Shown here in pieces: positions 51,729 through 60,740 of a stretch of 64,000 nucleotides of DNA (position 1 is the first letter of the stretch; each line of letters opens with the position of its first letter). The notes under the pieces were generated by a model. That model was not told the DNA's origin. It worked only from the letters and a program-made list of their open reading frames with translations, and made no database searches. Source of the stretch: an uncultured Bacteroidales bacterium (GTDB taxonomy: Bacteria > Bacteroidota > Bacteroidia > Bacteroidales > Paludibacteraceae). The translations under genes and the position numbers were made by a program. Location: positions 34,479 through 98,478 of the forward strand of contig ONJT01000013.1 in the NCBI GenBank assembly GCA_900318245.1. The letters are read 5' to 3'.

Positions 51729-53828
51729 ATGGAAACATACATTATCAAACGTGATGGTAAGAAAGAATTGTTCACCATCGACAAAATCAAAAATGCCATT
51801 TCGAAGGCATTCTTAGCAGTGGGGGCATTTGCGACCGAGGAGGCGTTGACGTCCATCCTCTCGCACTTGCGAGTACATAACAATGTGACCGTAGAGGAGA
51901 TCCAGAACCAGGTGGAGGTTGCTTTGATGGCAGAGGGATATTATCAGGTTGCGAAAGCATACATGTTGTATCGCCATCAGCATACTGAGGATCGCGACAC
52001 GCAGCGTCGTTTGGACTTCATGATGAATTACGTGCAGGCATCCAACGCCGCAGAGGGTAGTAAGTTCGACGCAAACGCTAACGTGGAGCACAAGAACATC
52101 GCGACCCTGATCGGAGAACTTCCGAAGCAAGGTTTCATTCGTCTGAACCGTCGTTTGCTCACCGAGCGTATCAAAGAGATGTTCGGCAAAGAGTTGAGTG
52201 ATCGTTACATGCAGTTGCTCAACCAGCACTTCATCTACAAGAACGACGAGACGAACCTGGCGAACTACTGTGCATCAATCACGATGTATCCGTGGCTCAT
52301 CGGCGGAACGAAGAGTATCGGCGGAAACGCAACGCCTCCTCACAACCTCAAATCGTTCTGCGGCGGGTTCATTAACATGGTATTCATGGTGTCGAGCATG
52401 CTCTCAGGCGCGTGCGCTACGCCCGAGTTCCTTATGTATATGAACTATTTCATCGAGCAGGAGTATGGTGAGGACTACTACAAGCGTGCAGATGAAGTCG
52501 TTGACCTCAGCAAGAAACGTCGCACCATCGACAAAGTCATCACCGACTGCTTCCAGCAGGTGGTTTACAGTTTGAACCAACCGAGTGGTGCACGTAACTT
52601 CCAGTCCGTATTCTGGAACATCAGTTACTACGATCGTTATTATTTCCAGAGCCTGTTTGAGAACTTCCGCTTCCCGAACGGCGAGGCTCCTCACTGGGAC
52701 AGCCTCAACTGGTTGCAGAAACGCTTCATGAACTGGTTCAACGAAGAGCGTACACGCTGCGTCCTCACCTTCCCGGTGGAGACCATGGCGTTGTTGGCAG
52801 AAGATGGTGATATCAAAGACAAAGAGTACGGCGATTTCACTGCAGAGATGTACGCGAAGGGCCACTCGTTCTTCACCTACGTGAGTGACAATGCTGACTC
52901 GCTGTCAAGTTGCTGCCGTCTGCGCAATGCTATCACGGACAACAGTTTCAGTTACACCCTCGGTGCAGGTGGTATCTCGACGGGTTCTAAATCCGTATTG
53001 ACCATCAACCTCAACCGCGCTATCCAGTACGCAGTACGCAACAACATCCCGTACCAGAGCTATGTTGAGGATGTAGTGGATTTGATGCACAAGGTGCAGT
53101 TGGCATACAACGAGAACCTGAAGAGCCTGCAGGCGAAGGGTATGTTGCCGCTGTTCGACGCGGGATATATCAATATCGGCCGTCAGTATCTGACGATTGG
53201 CGTCAATGGTTTGGTAGAGGCTGCAGAGTTCCTTGGTATCGAAATCAAGGACAGCCCCGAGTACGCACACTTCGTTCAGGAATTGCTCGGTATCATCGAG
53301 AAGAAGAACAAAGAGTATCGTACGAAGGATGTGATGTTCAACTGCGAGATGATCCCGGCAGAGAACGTGGGCGTTAAGCACGCGAAGTGGGATAAAGAAG
53401 ACGGATACGTTGTTCCGCGTGACTGCTACAACAGCTATTTCTACATCGTGGAGGACAAGAGCCTGAACGTATTGGATCGTTTCCGTCTGCATGGGCGCAA
53501 GTATATCGAGCATCTCACCGGAGGTAGTGCGCTGCACTGCAACCTGGAGGAACACCTGAGCCAAGAGCAGTATCGTCAACTCCTCCGCGTCGCTGCTATC
53601 GAAGGATGTAACTACTTCACCTTCAACATTCCGAACACGATATGTAATGACTGCGGACATATCGACAAGCGCTACCTCAAGGAGTGTCCGCATTGCCACT
53701 CGAAGAATGTAGACTACCTCACGCGTGTCATTGGATACATGAAACGTGTATCGAACTTCTCGGAGGCACGTCAGAAAGAGGCGGCTCAGCGTTACTACGC
53801 AGAGAAATCGAAAGCGCCGAAGTGCTAA
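51729..53828 (+). CDS. nrdD: Anaerobic ribonucleoside-triphosphate reductase
   Basis: A 699-residue class III reductase. The N-terminal ATP cone (YIIKRDGKKELFTIDKIKNA) senses ATP/dATP. The core has SLSSCCRLRN and YTLGAGGISTGSKS. Near the C-terminus are four zinc cysteines (CNDCG and CPHC) and the glycyl-radical site RVIGYMKRVSNFSE with Gly669. It makes deoxyribonucleotides without oxygen, so the organism grows anaerobically. The activase NrdG follows 19 bases downstream. Confidence 0.97.
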   Translation: METYIIKRDGKKELFTIDKIKNAISKAFLAVGAFATEEALTSILSHLRVHNNVTVEEIQNQVEVALMAEGYYQVAKAYMLYRHQHTEDRDTQRRLDFMMNYVQASNAAEGSKFDANANVEHKNIATLIGELPKQGFIRLNRRLLTERIKEMFGKELSDRYMQLLNQHFIYKNDETNLANYCASITMYPWLIGGTKSIGGNATPPHNLKSFCGGFINMVFMVSSMLSGACATPEFLMYMNYFIEQEYGEDYYKRADEVVDLSKKRRTIDKVITDCFQQVVYSLNQPSGARNFQSVFWNISYYDRYYFQSLFENFRFPNGEAPHWDSLNWLQKRFMNWFNEERTRCVLTFPVETMALLAEDGDIKDKEYGDFTAEMYAKGHSFFTYVSDNADSLSSCCRLRNAITDNSFSYTLGAGGISTGSKSVLTINLNRAIQYAVRNNIPYQSYVEDVVDLMHKVQLAYNENLKSLQAKGMLPLFDAGYINIGRQYLTIGVNGLVEAAEFLGIEIKDSPEYAHFVQELLGIIEKKNKEYRTKDVMFNCEMIPAENVGVKHAKWDKEDGYVVPRDCYNSYFYIVEDKSLNVLDRFRLHGRKYIEHLTGGSALHCNLEEHLSQEQYRQLLRVAAIEGCNYFTFNIPNTICNDCGHIDKRYLKECPHCHSKNVDYLTRVIGYMKRVSNFSEARQKEAAQRYYAEKSKAPKC

Positions 53829-53847
53829 CAAAGACAAAGGATAATAC

Positions 53848-54336
53848 GTGAAAGTTGCATCTTTTGATATAGTCTTTCAGGAGATTCCGGGCGAGGTAAC
53901 ACTCGCCCTTAATCTCTCGAATTGTCCTTGTCACTGCCCGGGTTGTCACAGCCCACACTTGGCGGAAGACATCGGCGAGGTAGTAAATGAAGAATTACTA
54001 AACGGCCTTCTTGCGCGCTACGGATCCATGATCACCTGCGTAGCATTCATGGGCGGCGATGCTGATCCGGAGGAAGTAGCTCGTTGGGCAAAGTTCGTGA
54101 AGGACCGCGGTCTCAAAACCGCTTGGTATAGCGGTCGCCCGGCTTTCCCGAACACACCGAGCAATCAGGTTATTCCGAATGCTCCGATTCCTTTTGACTA
54201 CGTCAAACTCGGCCCGTATATCGAAGCCCTTGGAGGTCTGAAAAGCAATAAAACCAACCAGCGCCTCTACAAGCGGGTAGGGGACGAGTGGCAAGACATC
54301 ACCTCGTCTTTCTGGCGCTCATCTTTCGAATCCTAA
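53848..54336 (+). CDS. nrdG: Anaerobic ribonucleotide reductase activase
   Basis: A 162-residue radical SAM enzyme. The CxxxCxxC cluster motif is CPCHCPGC near residues 26-33 (first Cys of CxxxCxxC, then PCH, Cys, PG, Cys), and AFMGGDADPEEVARWAKFV supplies the GGDP-like SAM contact as GGDADPE. It generates the glycyl radical on NrdD. The start has a possible non-ATG alternative: the frame begins at a GTG or ATG-like codon at 53848 directly before KVASFDI, which fits the family length. It forms an operon with nrdD. Confidence 0.93.
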   Translation: MKVASFDIVFQEIPGEVTLALNLSNCPCHCPGCHSPHLAEDIGEVVNEELLNGLLARYGSMITCVAFMGGDADPEEVARWAKFVKDRGLKTAWYSGRPAFPNTPSNQVIPNAPIPFDYVKLGPYIEALGGLKSNKTNQRLYKRVGDEWQDITSSFWRSSFES

Positions 54337-54353
54337 AGGGTAGAGGAAACAAA

Positions 54354-54384
54354 AAAAATCAGCACATTCAGTGCTGATTTTTGT
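54354..54384 (+). terminator. Terminator after nrdG
   Basis: AAAAATCAGCAC/GTGCTGATTTTT is a perfect 12-bp stem with loop ATTCA. The A and T flanks make it work in both directions. Confidence 0.9.
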
Positions 54385-54417
54385 TATGGGTGGAATGCCT
54401 TGTGATCGCAAAACACA

Positions 54418-54445
54418 ATGCAAGTCCGTTTTCGCGGACTTGCAT
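54418..54445. repeat. Perfect 11-bp inverted repeat without T run
   Basis: ATGCAAGTCCG and CGGACTTGCAT flank the loop TTTTCG. It lies between nrdG and the converging TonB-like gene and resembles a REP-type palindrome; only one copy was seen in the window. Confidence 0.6.
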
Positions 54446-54530
54446 GCACCGTTCCATATTTATAAGGTAGTATTAACAAACGGTATAAATAGATTCCTAC
54501 TGTGTTTATTTGAAACGGTGTTCGAGACGA

Positions 54531-55136
54531 TTATTTCAGTTTGAAGACCACAGGAATAGTATAGTGAACATTTACCGGTTCGCCGTTTTCTTTACCCGGT
54601 TTCCAGTCCGGCATGTTATTCACAACGCGCAAGGCTTCGTTATCCAGGCTTTCCGTGCCGCTGGACTTGACCACATGCGCATCCGTCACCTTCCCTTCTT
54701 TCGTGATCACAAACGAGCAAGCAACCCGTCCTTCTTTCTTATCCTTTTTTGCGTCTGCCGGATACTTTACATTATCCATCAAATACGTCATCATTGCAGA
54801 CATACCGCCAGGGAATTCCGGCATGCTGTCCGGCGCCAGAACCGGCAGTTCGGGTTTTACATCGGCTTCAAGTGAAGTAGCGATAGTCGCTTCGCCGTCA
54901 CTCTTTACAACGTACACATTGTTTCTTTTTTCATTACCGTTTCTGGTAACAGTCACCGAGGTAGCGCGTTTTTTGCCAGATTCGGTGGTGTTAACAACAA
55001 CTACATTGCCATCTTCGACTTGGACAACTTTGGTTTGTTTGGTTGTACTGCCGTTTTTTGCAGTGTTTTTGCTTCCTGCGCACACGCTTATTGAAACGAG
55101 CAGGCAAAGTGCGCTAAATAATACTTTCGTTTTCAT
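54531..55136 (-). CDS. TonB C-terminal-domain protein, secreted
   Basis: A 201-residue protein with a cleavable-looking signal peptide (MKTKVLFSALCLLVSISVCA) rather than the usual membrane anchor of TonB. After a Lys/Asn/Thr-rich region, residues ~105-201 match the TonB_C fold: PEFPGGMSAMMTYLMDNVKY, GRVACSFVITKEGKVTDAHV, SLDNEALRVVNNMPDWKPG, then NVHYTIPVVFKL. It may work with a receptor in the periplasm or be an unrelated user of the fold. Its ATG overlaps the stop of the membrane HTH gene by 4 bases. Confidence 0.85.
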   Translation of the reverse strand: MKTKVLFSALCLLVSISVCAGSKNTAKNGSTTKQTKVVQVEDGNVVVVNTTESGKKRATSVTVTRNGNEKRNNVYVVKSDGEATIATSLEADVKPELPVLAPDSMPEFPGGMSAMMTYLMDNVKYPADAKKDKKEGRVACSFVITKEGKVTDAHVVKSSGTESLDNEALRVVNNMPDWKPGKENGEPVNVHYTIPVVFKLK

Positions 55137-56032
55137 TTTTCTTTTGTTTTGAGGGTTATACTTATTAATTTTTCGCGCAAGTCCGCAGCAATGGTACCAA
55201 GTTTCTGCGCTGTGCGTGTTTTTTTATTGCTTATACTGTTTTGCGACAACATCATAATATCAGCTATTTCCTTAGCCGACAAATCCAATAGAACCAGTAC
55301 GCAAAAGCGAATGTCTTGTTCCGAGAGTTCCGGCTGTGCAGCCTGCAGTTTGTCCACTGCATCATACAGATATGCATTAGCCGTCGTGCAGAATTGTTTG
55401 TAATCGTCCCAACGGAGCGCCACCTGGATTTTTCCCTGTGACAACACCAAGGCGATATTACGCTCCAAATCCTCGCGTTTGACGGACTGGGAGGAACTTT
55501 TCCTGTTGCGATAAACGGCATATACTGCTATTCCAGCCCCGACCAGCAAGAAGGTCAGTAATAGAATCAGGACATTATGCTTGCGCGTGTTCGCGGTCTT
55601 CGTTTGTATCACTTCACGATGGATGGTGCGGGTGGCCTGTAACATGGTGGCGTCGCCTTCCTCGCGATATCGGCGCTCGGCTATCAGGCTCAGTTCAATC
55701 ACGGAAAGCGGGTAGTAAACGGAATCGCTCAGATAGAGGAACTCGTTTGCCGCCTGACTGAAACAATCGAAAGCCAGCGAATCCTGTTGCCCTGCCAGAT
55801 ACGCTTTACCAAGATGATAAATCACTTTTGCCTCTTTGGCTGTCTGTCCTTTGGTGCGGAATGTTTCAGCTGCATCTTGCAATGCAGGTATATCCGCGTA
55901 CGTCTGTAGCGCGTTTTCCAAGGAGTCAGCAGTCCGAAGAGTGGCATCGGCTACTTGTTCGCTCTTCCTATCGTGCGTCGCACACGCAGACAGCGCACAT
56001 AAGATAATAATGTATACTACAATTTTTCGCAT
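55133..56032 (-). CDS. Membrane lipoprotein with cytoplasmic LuxR-like HTH
   Basis: A 299-residue protein with an N-terminal lipoprotein-like signal (MRKIVVYIIILCALSAC), a helical sensor region with TPR-like heptads (residues ~20-140), one membrane helix (~147-167: VLILLLTFLLVGAGIAVYAV), and a C-terminal LuxR-type HTH (LSEQDIRFCVLVLLDLSAKE, IADIMMLSQNSISNKKTRTA). This is the layout of Bacteroidales one-component membrane regulators. It probably senses an envelope signal and controls its partner, the TonB-like gene, or the divergent ECF cluster. An in-frame ATG at 56050 lies 6 codons further up. Confidence 0.75.
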   Translation of the reverse strand: MRKIVVYIIILCALSACATHDRKSEQVADATLRTADSLENALQTYADIPALQDAAETFRTKGQTAKEAKVIYHLGKAYLAGQQDSLAFDCFSQAANEFLYLSDSVYYPLSVIELSLIAERRYREEGDATMLQATRTIHREVIQTKTANTRKHNVLILLLTFLLVGAGIAVYAVYRNRKSSSQSVKREDLERNIALVLSQGKIQVALRWDDYKQFCTTANAYLYDAVDKLQAAQPELSEQDIRFCVLVLLDLSAKEIADIMMLSQNSISNKKTRTAQKLGTIAADLREKLISITLKTKEK

Positions 56033-56089
56033 AACACGTATAGTTTTCATTTACATTTTTTGCAACAAATTCTGTTCCAAAATCCACTG

Positions 56090-56121
56090 CAAAGGTACTA
56101 CAATTTTCAAAGCCATCCAAA
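56090..56121 (-). promoter_or_regulatory. Promoter of membrane HTH gene
   Basis: TTTG (56118-56121), 20 bases, TACCTTTG (56090-56097), then CAGTGG. Leader about 50 bases. Confidence 0.8.
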
Positions 56122-56377
56122 TTTTACTATGCGACAAATGATTTTGTAAAGTGCTGATATATAGCAATATTGCAAAAATAATTAGCGACATGTTATTTTG
56201 CAACTGCGACAAAAGCGAGCCAACGCCCGCTTTTTGCCATTTGTGATCATTTTTTTTCTGAATCGAGTATACTTTACAGACCCGCCCAAAGGTACAATAT
56301 AACCAATACTTGTGTTTGGGAAGATGGCGGGGTTCTGTTTGGGAATTTGGCAGAAATAGTATAAATTAGACGGGAGA

Positions 56378-56409
56378 CTTGCATATCTTTCAAAAATTTT
56401 GTATCTTTG
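56378..56409 (+). promoter_or_regulatory. Promoter of ECF sigma cluster
   Basis: CTTG at 56378-56381, 20 bases, TATCTTTG at 56402-56409. It is of housekeeping type, so the ECF gene need not depend on itself. Confidence 0.75.
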
Positions 56410-56584
56410 TGCTGATTTTTGAAAAAAAATGAAGATTGGTTGTAAGATTTGGGCGGGAAAATCGTATTACATATAGAGAGGCTCTACAGATGGTGGCAAA
56501 TGGCACATGATTTGAGGGCAAAATAATACAATAACAAAACTAAAATAAAAAACGTACAAGGCGCACAAGTAGTCCTAAGTTTCT

Positions 56585-57070
56585 ATGACGCACGAGCAGT
56601 TTACGCAAATATATTTACCGTTCAGCGGAAAGATGTATGCACTGGCATACAACTTACTCCGTAACCGTGACGAGGCGCGTGACTGCGTGCAAGATGTGTA
56701 CTCCGAGTTATGGATCAAACGGGACACGATAGAACCCGACAAACCACCACTTCCGTTTGTTTTAACGATGGTACGAAACAACTGCCTTGACCGTCTCAAG
56801 TCCAGAAGTACACAAGCAGATGACGAAACCCTTGAGACGCTTTTAGATCACAACACCGAAAATCAAATTGACGCAGCAAGTGACCTTAACGCAGTGCTCC
56901 AAATGATTGAAAAACTGCCTCCCGACCAACAATTAGTGCTACGCTTACGCACGATTGACGGACTGGAGATAGAACAAATACAAGAACTGACCCATTTCAG
57001 TCGCGAAAACATTTACACCTTGCTTTCCAGAGCAAGAAAATCATTAAAAGAACTGACCGCAAAGTTATGA
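56585..57070 (+). CDS. ECF-family RNA polymerase sigma factor
   Basis: A 161-residue sigma-70 group IV protein. Region 2 is present (YALAYNLLRNRDEARDCVQD, VYSELWIKRD), and region 4 (LPPDQQLVLRLRTIDGLEIE, IQELTHFSRENIYTLLSRAR) recognises the -35 box. The ATGA overlap at 57067-57070 joins it to the putative anti-sigma factor. Downstream genes (DUF4252-like, TonB-type receptor) are the likely regulon. Confidence 0.93.
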   Translation: MTHEQFTQIYLPFSGKMYALAYNLLRNRDEARDCVQDVYSELWIKRDTIEPDKPPLPFVLTMVRNNCLDRLKSRSTQADDETLETLLDHNTENQIDAASDLNAVLQMIEKLPPDQQLVLRLRTIDGLEIEQIQELTHFSRENIYTLLSRARKSLKELTAKL

Positions 57071-57672
57071 CATACAACATGACCATAGAACAAATCAAAC
57101 CGCTTCTCTCTCGTTTCTACGAGGGACAAACGACGCCGGATGAAGAACGGCAACTGGCTGATTTCTTTACCCACAAGGGGTACGATCACTCCGTGGACTT
57201 CCGTCGTGAGGATGTTCCCGAAGATTTGCAGCAAGACAAGCAACTATTCCTTATGCTTGCGCAGATCTCCGACCAAGAAATGCCGACTGACATTGCCGAA
57301 GAAATAACCGCTTTTGTGAACAATCTCGGACAAACGGAGAAAAAGCCGATTCTATCAGAGGTGAAGCACCACAAAGGAATCATCTACCGTCTTAAAACAC
57401 CTCCGAAGATGTGGTATCGCGTAGCAGCGACGGTGGCTATTCTTCTCGCAATAGGCGGCGGCATGTTCGTGCATCAGCAAAGGACATTTGCAACAGACCC
57501 ATTCCGCGACACGTGTAGCACACCGGAAGAAGCTGCTGATGCCATTTTGTATGCCAATGACATCATAAACCGTTCCGCTGCTCCGTTCTTGCGCTCAACG
57601 ATGATTGCTACCGAGCAAGTGAACGACATCAATGAGACATTAGGCAAAATCCAACCGTATATTAACCAATAA
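57067..57672 (+). CDS. Putative membrane anti-sigma factor
   Basis: A 201-residue protein: cytoplasmic N-terminal region (LLSRFYEGQTTPDEERQLAD, the small zinc-less anti-sigma pattern common in Bacteroidota), one membrane helix (~117-135: VAATVAILLAIGGGMFV), and a short periplasmic tail. No FecR sensor domain is visible, so the periplasmic signal is unclear. Start and stop overlap the sigma gene, as expected for a sigma/anti-sigma pair. Confidence 0.75.
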   Translation: MTYNMTIEQIKPLLSRFYEGQTTPDEERQLADFFTHKGYDHSVDFRREDVPEDLQQDKQLFLMLAQISDQEMPTDIAEEITAFVNNLGQTEKKPILSEVKHHKGIIYRLKTPPKMWYRVAATVAILLAIGGGMFVHQQRTFATDPFRDTCSTPEEAADAILYANDIINRSAAPFLRSTMIATEQVNDINETLGKIQPYINQ

Positions 57673-57684
57673 ATAGTAGAAATT

Positions 57685-58122
57685 ATGAAACGAATTCTTT
57701 TAGTAGCAGTCATCGCCCTTTGCGGCATCGCTGCACAAGCCCAAAATAAGATATTTGAAAAGTACGCCAAGATGGAAGGCGTAGAATATGTTTGCATCAA
57801 CAAATCTTTGATAAGTAGTGGACTGTCTTTCTTGGCAGGAGGAGGTCAAGTTACTTATGACAGTCTTGCTGTTAATGGCACAGATTTAGGAGAGTTTGCC
57901 AATTTCAACCGAATGATTATCATCACCGCCAAAGGCGACAAGAAGCAACAACTCTCCAAAGACATTCAAAAGTTATCAAAAGAGAAAGGCTATGAAATCC
58001 TTATGGTGTCGCACTACAACGGTAACGATGATGCGATATTTCTATCTTCCGATACGGAGTTTATCATCTGCAATACCCGTGAGGAAGATTGCTCGGTGGT
58101 GATCTTACTCAAAGACAAATAA
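57685..58122 (+). CDS. DUF4252-like secreted protein
   Basis: A 145-residue protein with signal peptide (cut near AAQAQ). The mature part begins KIFEKYAKMEGVEYVCINKS and ends in a strand-rich region with two Cys (FIICNTREEDCSVVILL). This resembles DUF4252 proteins, which often stand next to ECF sigma genes in Bacteroidales. Function unknown; periplasmic or outer-membrane location expected. It lies 12 bases after the anti-sigma gene. Confidence 0.65.
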   Translation: MKRILLVAVIALCGIAAQAQNKIFEKYAKMEGVEYVCINKSLISSGLSFLAGGGQVTYDSLAVNGTDLGEFANFNRMIIITAKGDKKQQLSKDIQKLSKEKGYEILMVSHYNGNDDAIFLSSDTEFIICNTREEDCSVVILLKDK

Positions 58123-58145
58123 CACTCCCTAAAACATAGTGTAAC

Positions 58146-60554
58146 ATGAAAACACGTGTGCTATTTGTAGCACTGGCAATCGTCAGTGCAGGGGCGTCGT
58201 ATGCCCAAAACAAAGTGAATGGAACCGTAATAGACAGGACGGACAACTCCAAACTAATCGGTGTCAATGCGACGCTAAGCAATGATAGCGGTCAGGTTGC
58301 AGGTACCACGACCGACAACAACGGCAAATTCTCCCTTGACGCGGACACAGGAAACTATATTCTGGAACTTTCCTATATCGGTTATGAAACCATCCGCATG
58401 GCTCTTACCGTGAACGACAATACGCATATAGGCACGATACAAATGCAAGAAGGCACAACGGAATTAGGTGAGGTGGTCGTGGAAAGTCAAGCCGTTATTC
58501 AGAAAGTGGACAGGCAAATTTTGTTGCCGTCCAAAGAGCAGATGCAGGCTTCGTCGGATGGCGTTTCCCTGCTACAGAACTTGCAAATTCCGCGTATCGT
58601 GATTAGCCCGATTGACAACTCCGTCAAAACTCTTTCTGACGAGAGTGTACAGTTACGCATCAACGGTGTAGAGGCAAGCACGGCAGATGTAAAAGCCATC
58701 AACCCGAAAGATATTATCCGCGTGGAGTACCATGACCAACCGGGCGTGCGATACAACGGCGCGGCGGCTGTAGTGGATTATATCGTCAAGCACCGCGATA
58801 CGGGCGGTTCACTTATGCTTGCGGGGTCAAACGGGCTGACATTACCGGGCATGGGCAGTTATTACGCGGCTGGAAAACTGCATGTTGGCAAATCGTCCAT
58901 ACAAGCGGTGGCAAGCTATTCACCGACTGATATTTATTGGACACGTACCAACAATGAGACATACAATTTCAACATGAGCGGAGCTCACGTTGCCAGTCTT
59001 GGCGGCGGCGAGTCGGGTGAGCAAGCTCACACTCGCCTTGCACAAGACTTCTCGACTGGCAAGATAGAGAACAACGAAGTAGGCGAACCGACGCGCTATA
59101 AGACGTATCCGGTTAATGTCTCGTTGAACTACAACTGGACCAACGGCGACAAAAACATGCTGAACATACGCTTGCGTGACAACATGGCATACACGCCTTA
59201 CGGCTCATCCGACCGCGACAGCCGTTTGTACCAGCCGACAGATTCGTTTGAGATACACGACCATGAGAACAGCAGCAGTCAGTCACCGTCATTGGACATT
59301 TACTATCAGCACAATCTGCCGAACAAGCAGCACTTGTATTTTGATGTAGTCGGTACATACATCAACACGCACAGCGACCGCCGATTTCTGCAAACGCCAC
59401 TTTTCGGCTCGGTTGCGACTGATACGACCGATGTTATATCGCGTGTGAGAGGTGACAAGTGGTCACTCATCGGCGAAGCCATCTATGAAAAGGAGTGGGA
59501 AAATATCATGCTGACCGTAGGTGCACGGCATAACCAACAATGGGTGAAAAATACGTATTTAGGCAGCACCGAAGCGACCGTCAATATGACCACCGCCGAG
59601 ACCTACGCATTTGCGGAGATGCGGCACAGAGTAGATAAATTTTCCTATGTGGTAGGTATCGGAGCCATGCACACCCTCATTAACCAAGCCGGACAGAAAC
59701 AAAGCACATGGATTGCACGCCCACAACTAACCATGAGTTACGACTTCGGCAAAGGTTGGTTCTGGAAATACAAAGGCTATGTGTCCGGCTACCAACCCTC
59801 TTTGTCGCAGTTGTCCGATATTACGCAGCAGATTGACAAGTACCAAATGCGGCGAGGCAACCCCAACCTGAGATCTGTCATGTACGTGTCGAATGAGATG
59901 GAACTCTCTTGGCAGTCCAAACATGTAAATCTCAATCTGTGGGCAAACTACAGTTACGACCATAAGCCTATTATGGAAGAGACCTTTGAGGAAATCATAG
60001 ACGGGTCGCCTTATGCCATCCGCATGTATGACAATCAGCGCGGCTATCACAAGTTGCATGTCTCGCCGAGTGTGCAGGTCAAACTGCTTGATAACAAACT
60101 GATGTTCAATGTGACGCCCTATGTCAAATACATGGTCAGTCAGGGCAACAGCTACTCGCACGAGCATGTCAATTACGGTCTTCAAGCCGGCATTTTCTAT
60201 TTGCTAAAGGGTTGGCGGTTCTATGCTGATGTGGTTACCAGTGGACATAACTTATGGGGCGAAACGCTGACCATCGGCGAGTTGAAGCACGATATAGGCA
60301 TCAACTATAATTCGGAGCATTTTGGCTTCGGAATTATGATGGTTAATCCCTTCTCCACTCGCGGTTTTACCTCTGTCACTCAAGACCTTTCAGCCCTTGC
60401 ACCGGCGAACAACACAGCCGTTATGCAGGACTACCGCCAAGTGCTGATGCTCAATTTCAATGTCAATTTGGACTTTGGAACCAAGCACCGCGAGGGTTGG
60501 CAACGTCTCAACAATGAAGATACCGAAAGCGGCATTTTGAGCGGAGCGAAATAA
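58146..60554 (+). CDS. TonB-receptor-like outer-membrane barrel protein
   Basis: An 802-residue protein with signal peptide (cut near SYAQ), a CarboxypepD_reg-like domain (VNGTVIDRTDNSKLIGVNAT, residues ~22-100), a plug-like domain (SLLQNLQIPRIVISPIDNSV, VQLRINGVEASTADV) and a beta-barrel of the OMP_b-brl_3 type. It may act with the ECF sigma system upstream as transporter or signal receptor. The plug lacks an obvious TonB box. It is the last gene of the cluster; a terminator follows. Confidence 0.85.
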   Translation: MKTRVLFVALAIVSAGASYAQNKVNGTVIDRTDNSKLIGVNATLSNDSGQVAGTTTDNNGKFSLDADTGNYILELSYIGYETIRMALTVNDNTHIGTIQMQEGTTELGEVVVESQAVIQKVDRQILLPSKEQMQASSDGVSLLQNLQIPRIVISPIDNSVKTLSDESVQLRINGVEASTADVKAINPKDIIRVEYHDQPGVRYNGAAAVVDYIVKHRDTGGSLMLAGSNGLTLPGMGSYYAAGKLHVGKSSIQAVASYSPTDIYWTRTNNETYNFNMSGAHVASLGGGESGEQAHTRLAQDFSTGKIENNEVGEPTRYKTYPVNVSLNYNWTNGDKNMLNIRLRDNMAYTPYGSSDRDSRLYQPTDSFEIHDHENSSSQSPSLDIYYQHNLPNKQHLYFDVVGTYINTHSDRRFLQTPLFGSVATDTTDVISRVRGDKWSLIGEAIYEKEWENIMLTVGARHNQQWVKNTYLGSTEATVNMTTAETYAFAEMRHRVDKFSYVVGIGAMHTLINQAGQKQSTWIARPQLTMSYDFGKGWFWKYKGYVSGYQPSLSQLSDITQQIDKYQMRRGNPNLRSVMYVSNEMELSWQSKHVNLNLWANYSYDHKPIMEETFEEIIDGSPYAIRMYDNQRGYHKLHVSPSVQVKLLDNKLMFNVTPYVKYMVSQGNSYSHEHVNYGLQAGIFYLLKGWRFYADVVTSGHNLWGETLTIGELKHDIGINYNSEHFGFGIMMVNPFSTRGFTSVTQDLSALAPANNTAVMQDYRQVLMLNFNVNLDFGTKHREGWQRLNNEDTESGILSGAK

Positions 60555-60572
60555 ATTTGACTTTTCCTTAGA

Positions 60573-60600
60573 ACAAAAACGTCCTTCGTGGCGTTTTTGT
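60573..60600 (+). terminator. Terminator after outer-membrane barrel gene
   Basis: ACAAAAACG (60573-60581) and CGTTTTTGT (60592-60600) form a perfect 9-bp stem whose 3' arm is the T run. Confidence 0.75.
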
Positions 60601-60623
60601 ATGCTTATCTCGAAAAAATATTG

Positions 60624-60631
60624 TACCTTTG
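60624..60631 (+). promoter_or_regulatory. -7 element of second ECF cluster
   Basis: TACCTTTG at 60624-60631; the nearest TTTG is 24 bases upstream, longer than usual. It lies inside the longest open frame of the next gene and so excludes the start at 60588. Confidence 0.5.
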
Positions 60632-60740
60632 TGGTATATTTTTTGCTGTAAAAAAAATGAACGATTTGCGTTTATCGGTGTATGCAGTAGTGAGAGCGCA
60701 CTCAGAAAACAGAATATTAACCGATAAAGATTCAACCAAA

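Larger units (their letters stand above)
56033..56584. other. 550-base divergent regulatory region
   Basis: It separates the membrane HTH gene from the ECF sigma cluster. It contains one promoter in each direction (56090-56121 minus, 56402-56409 plus) and a long untranslated leader of about 170 bases before 56585. Short inverted words such as AGCG...CGCT are present near 56210-56235, but no clear RNA motif or gene. Confidence 0.7.
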
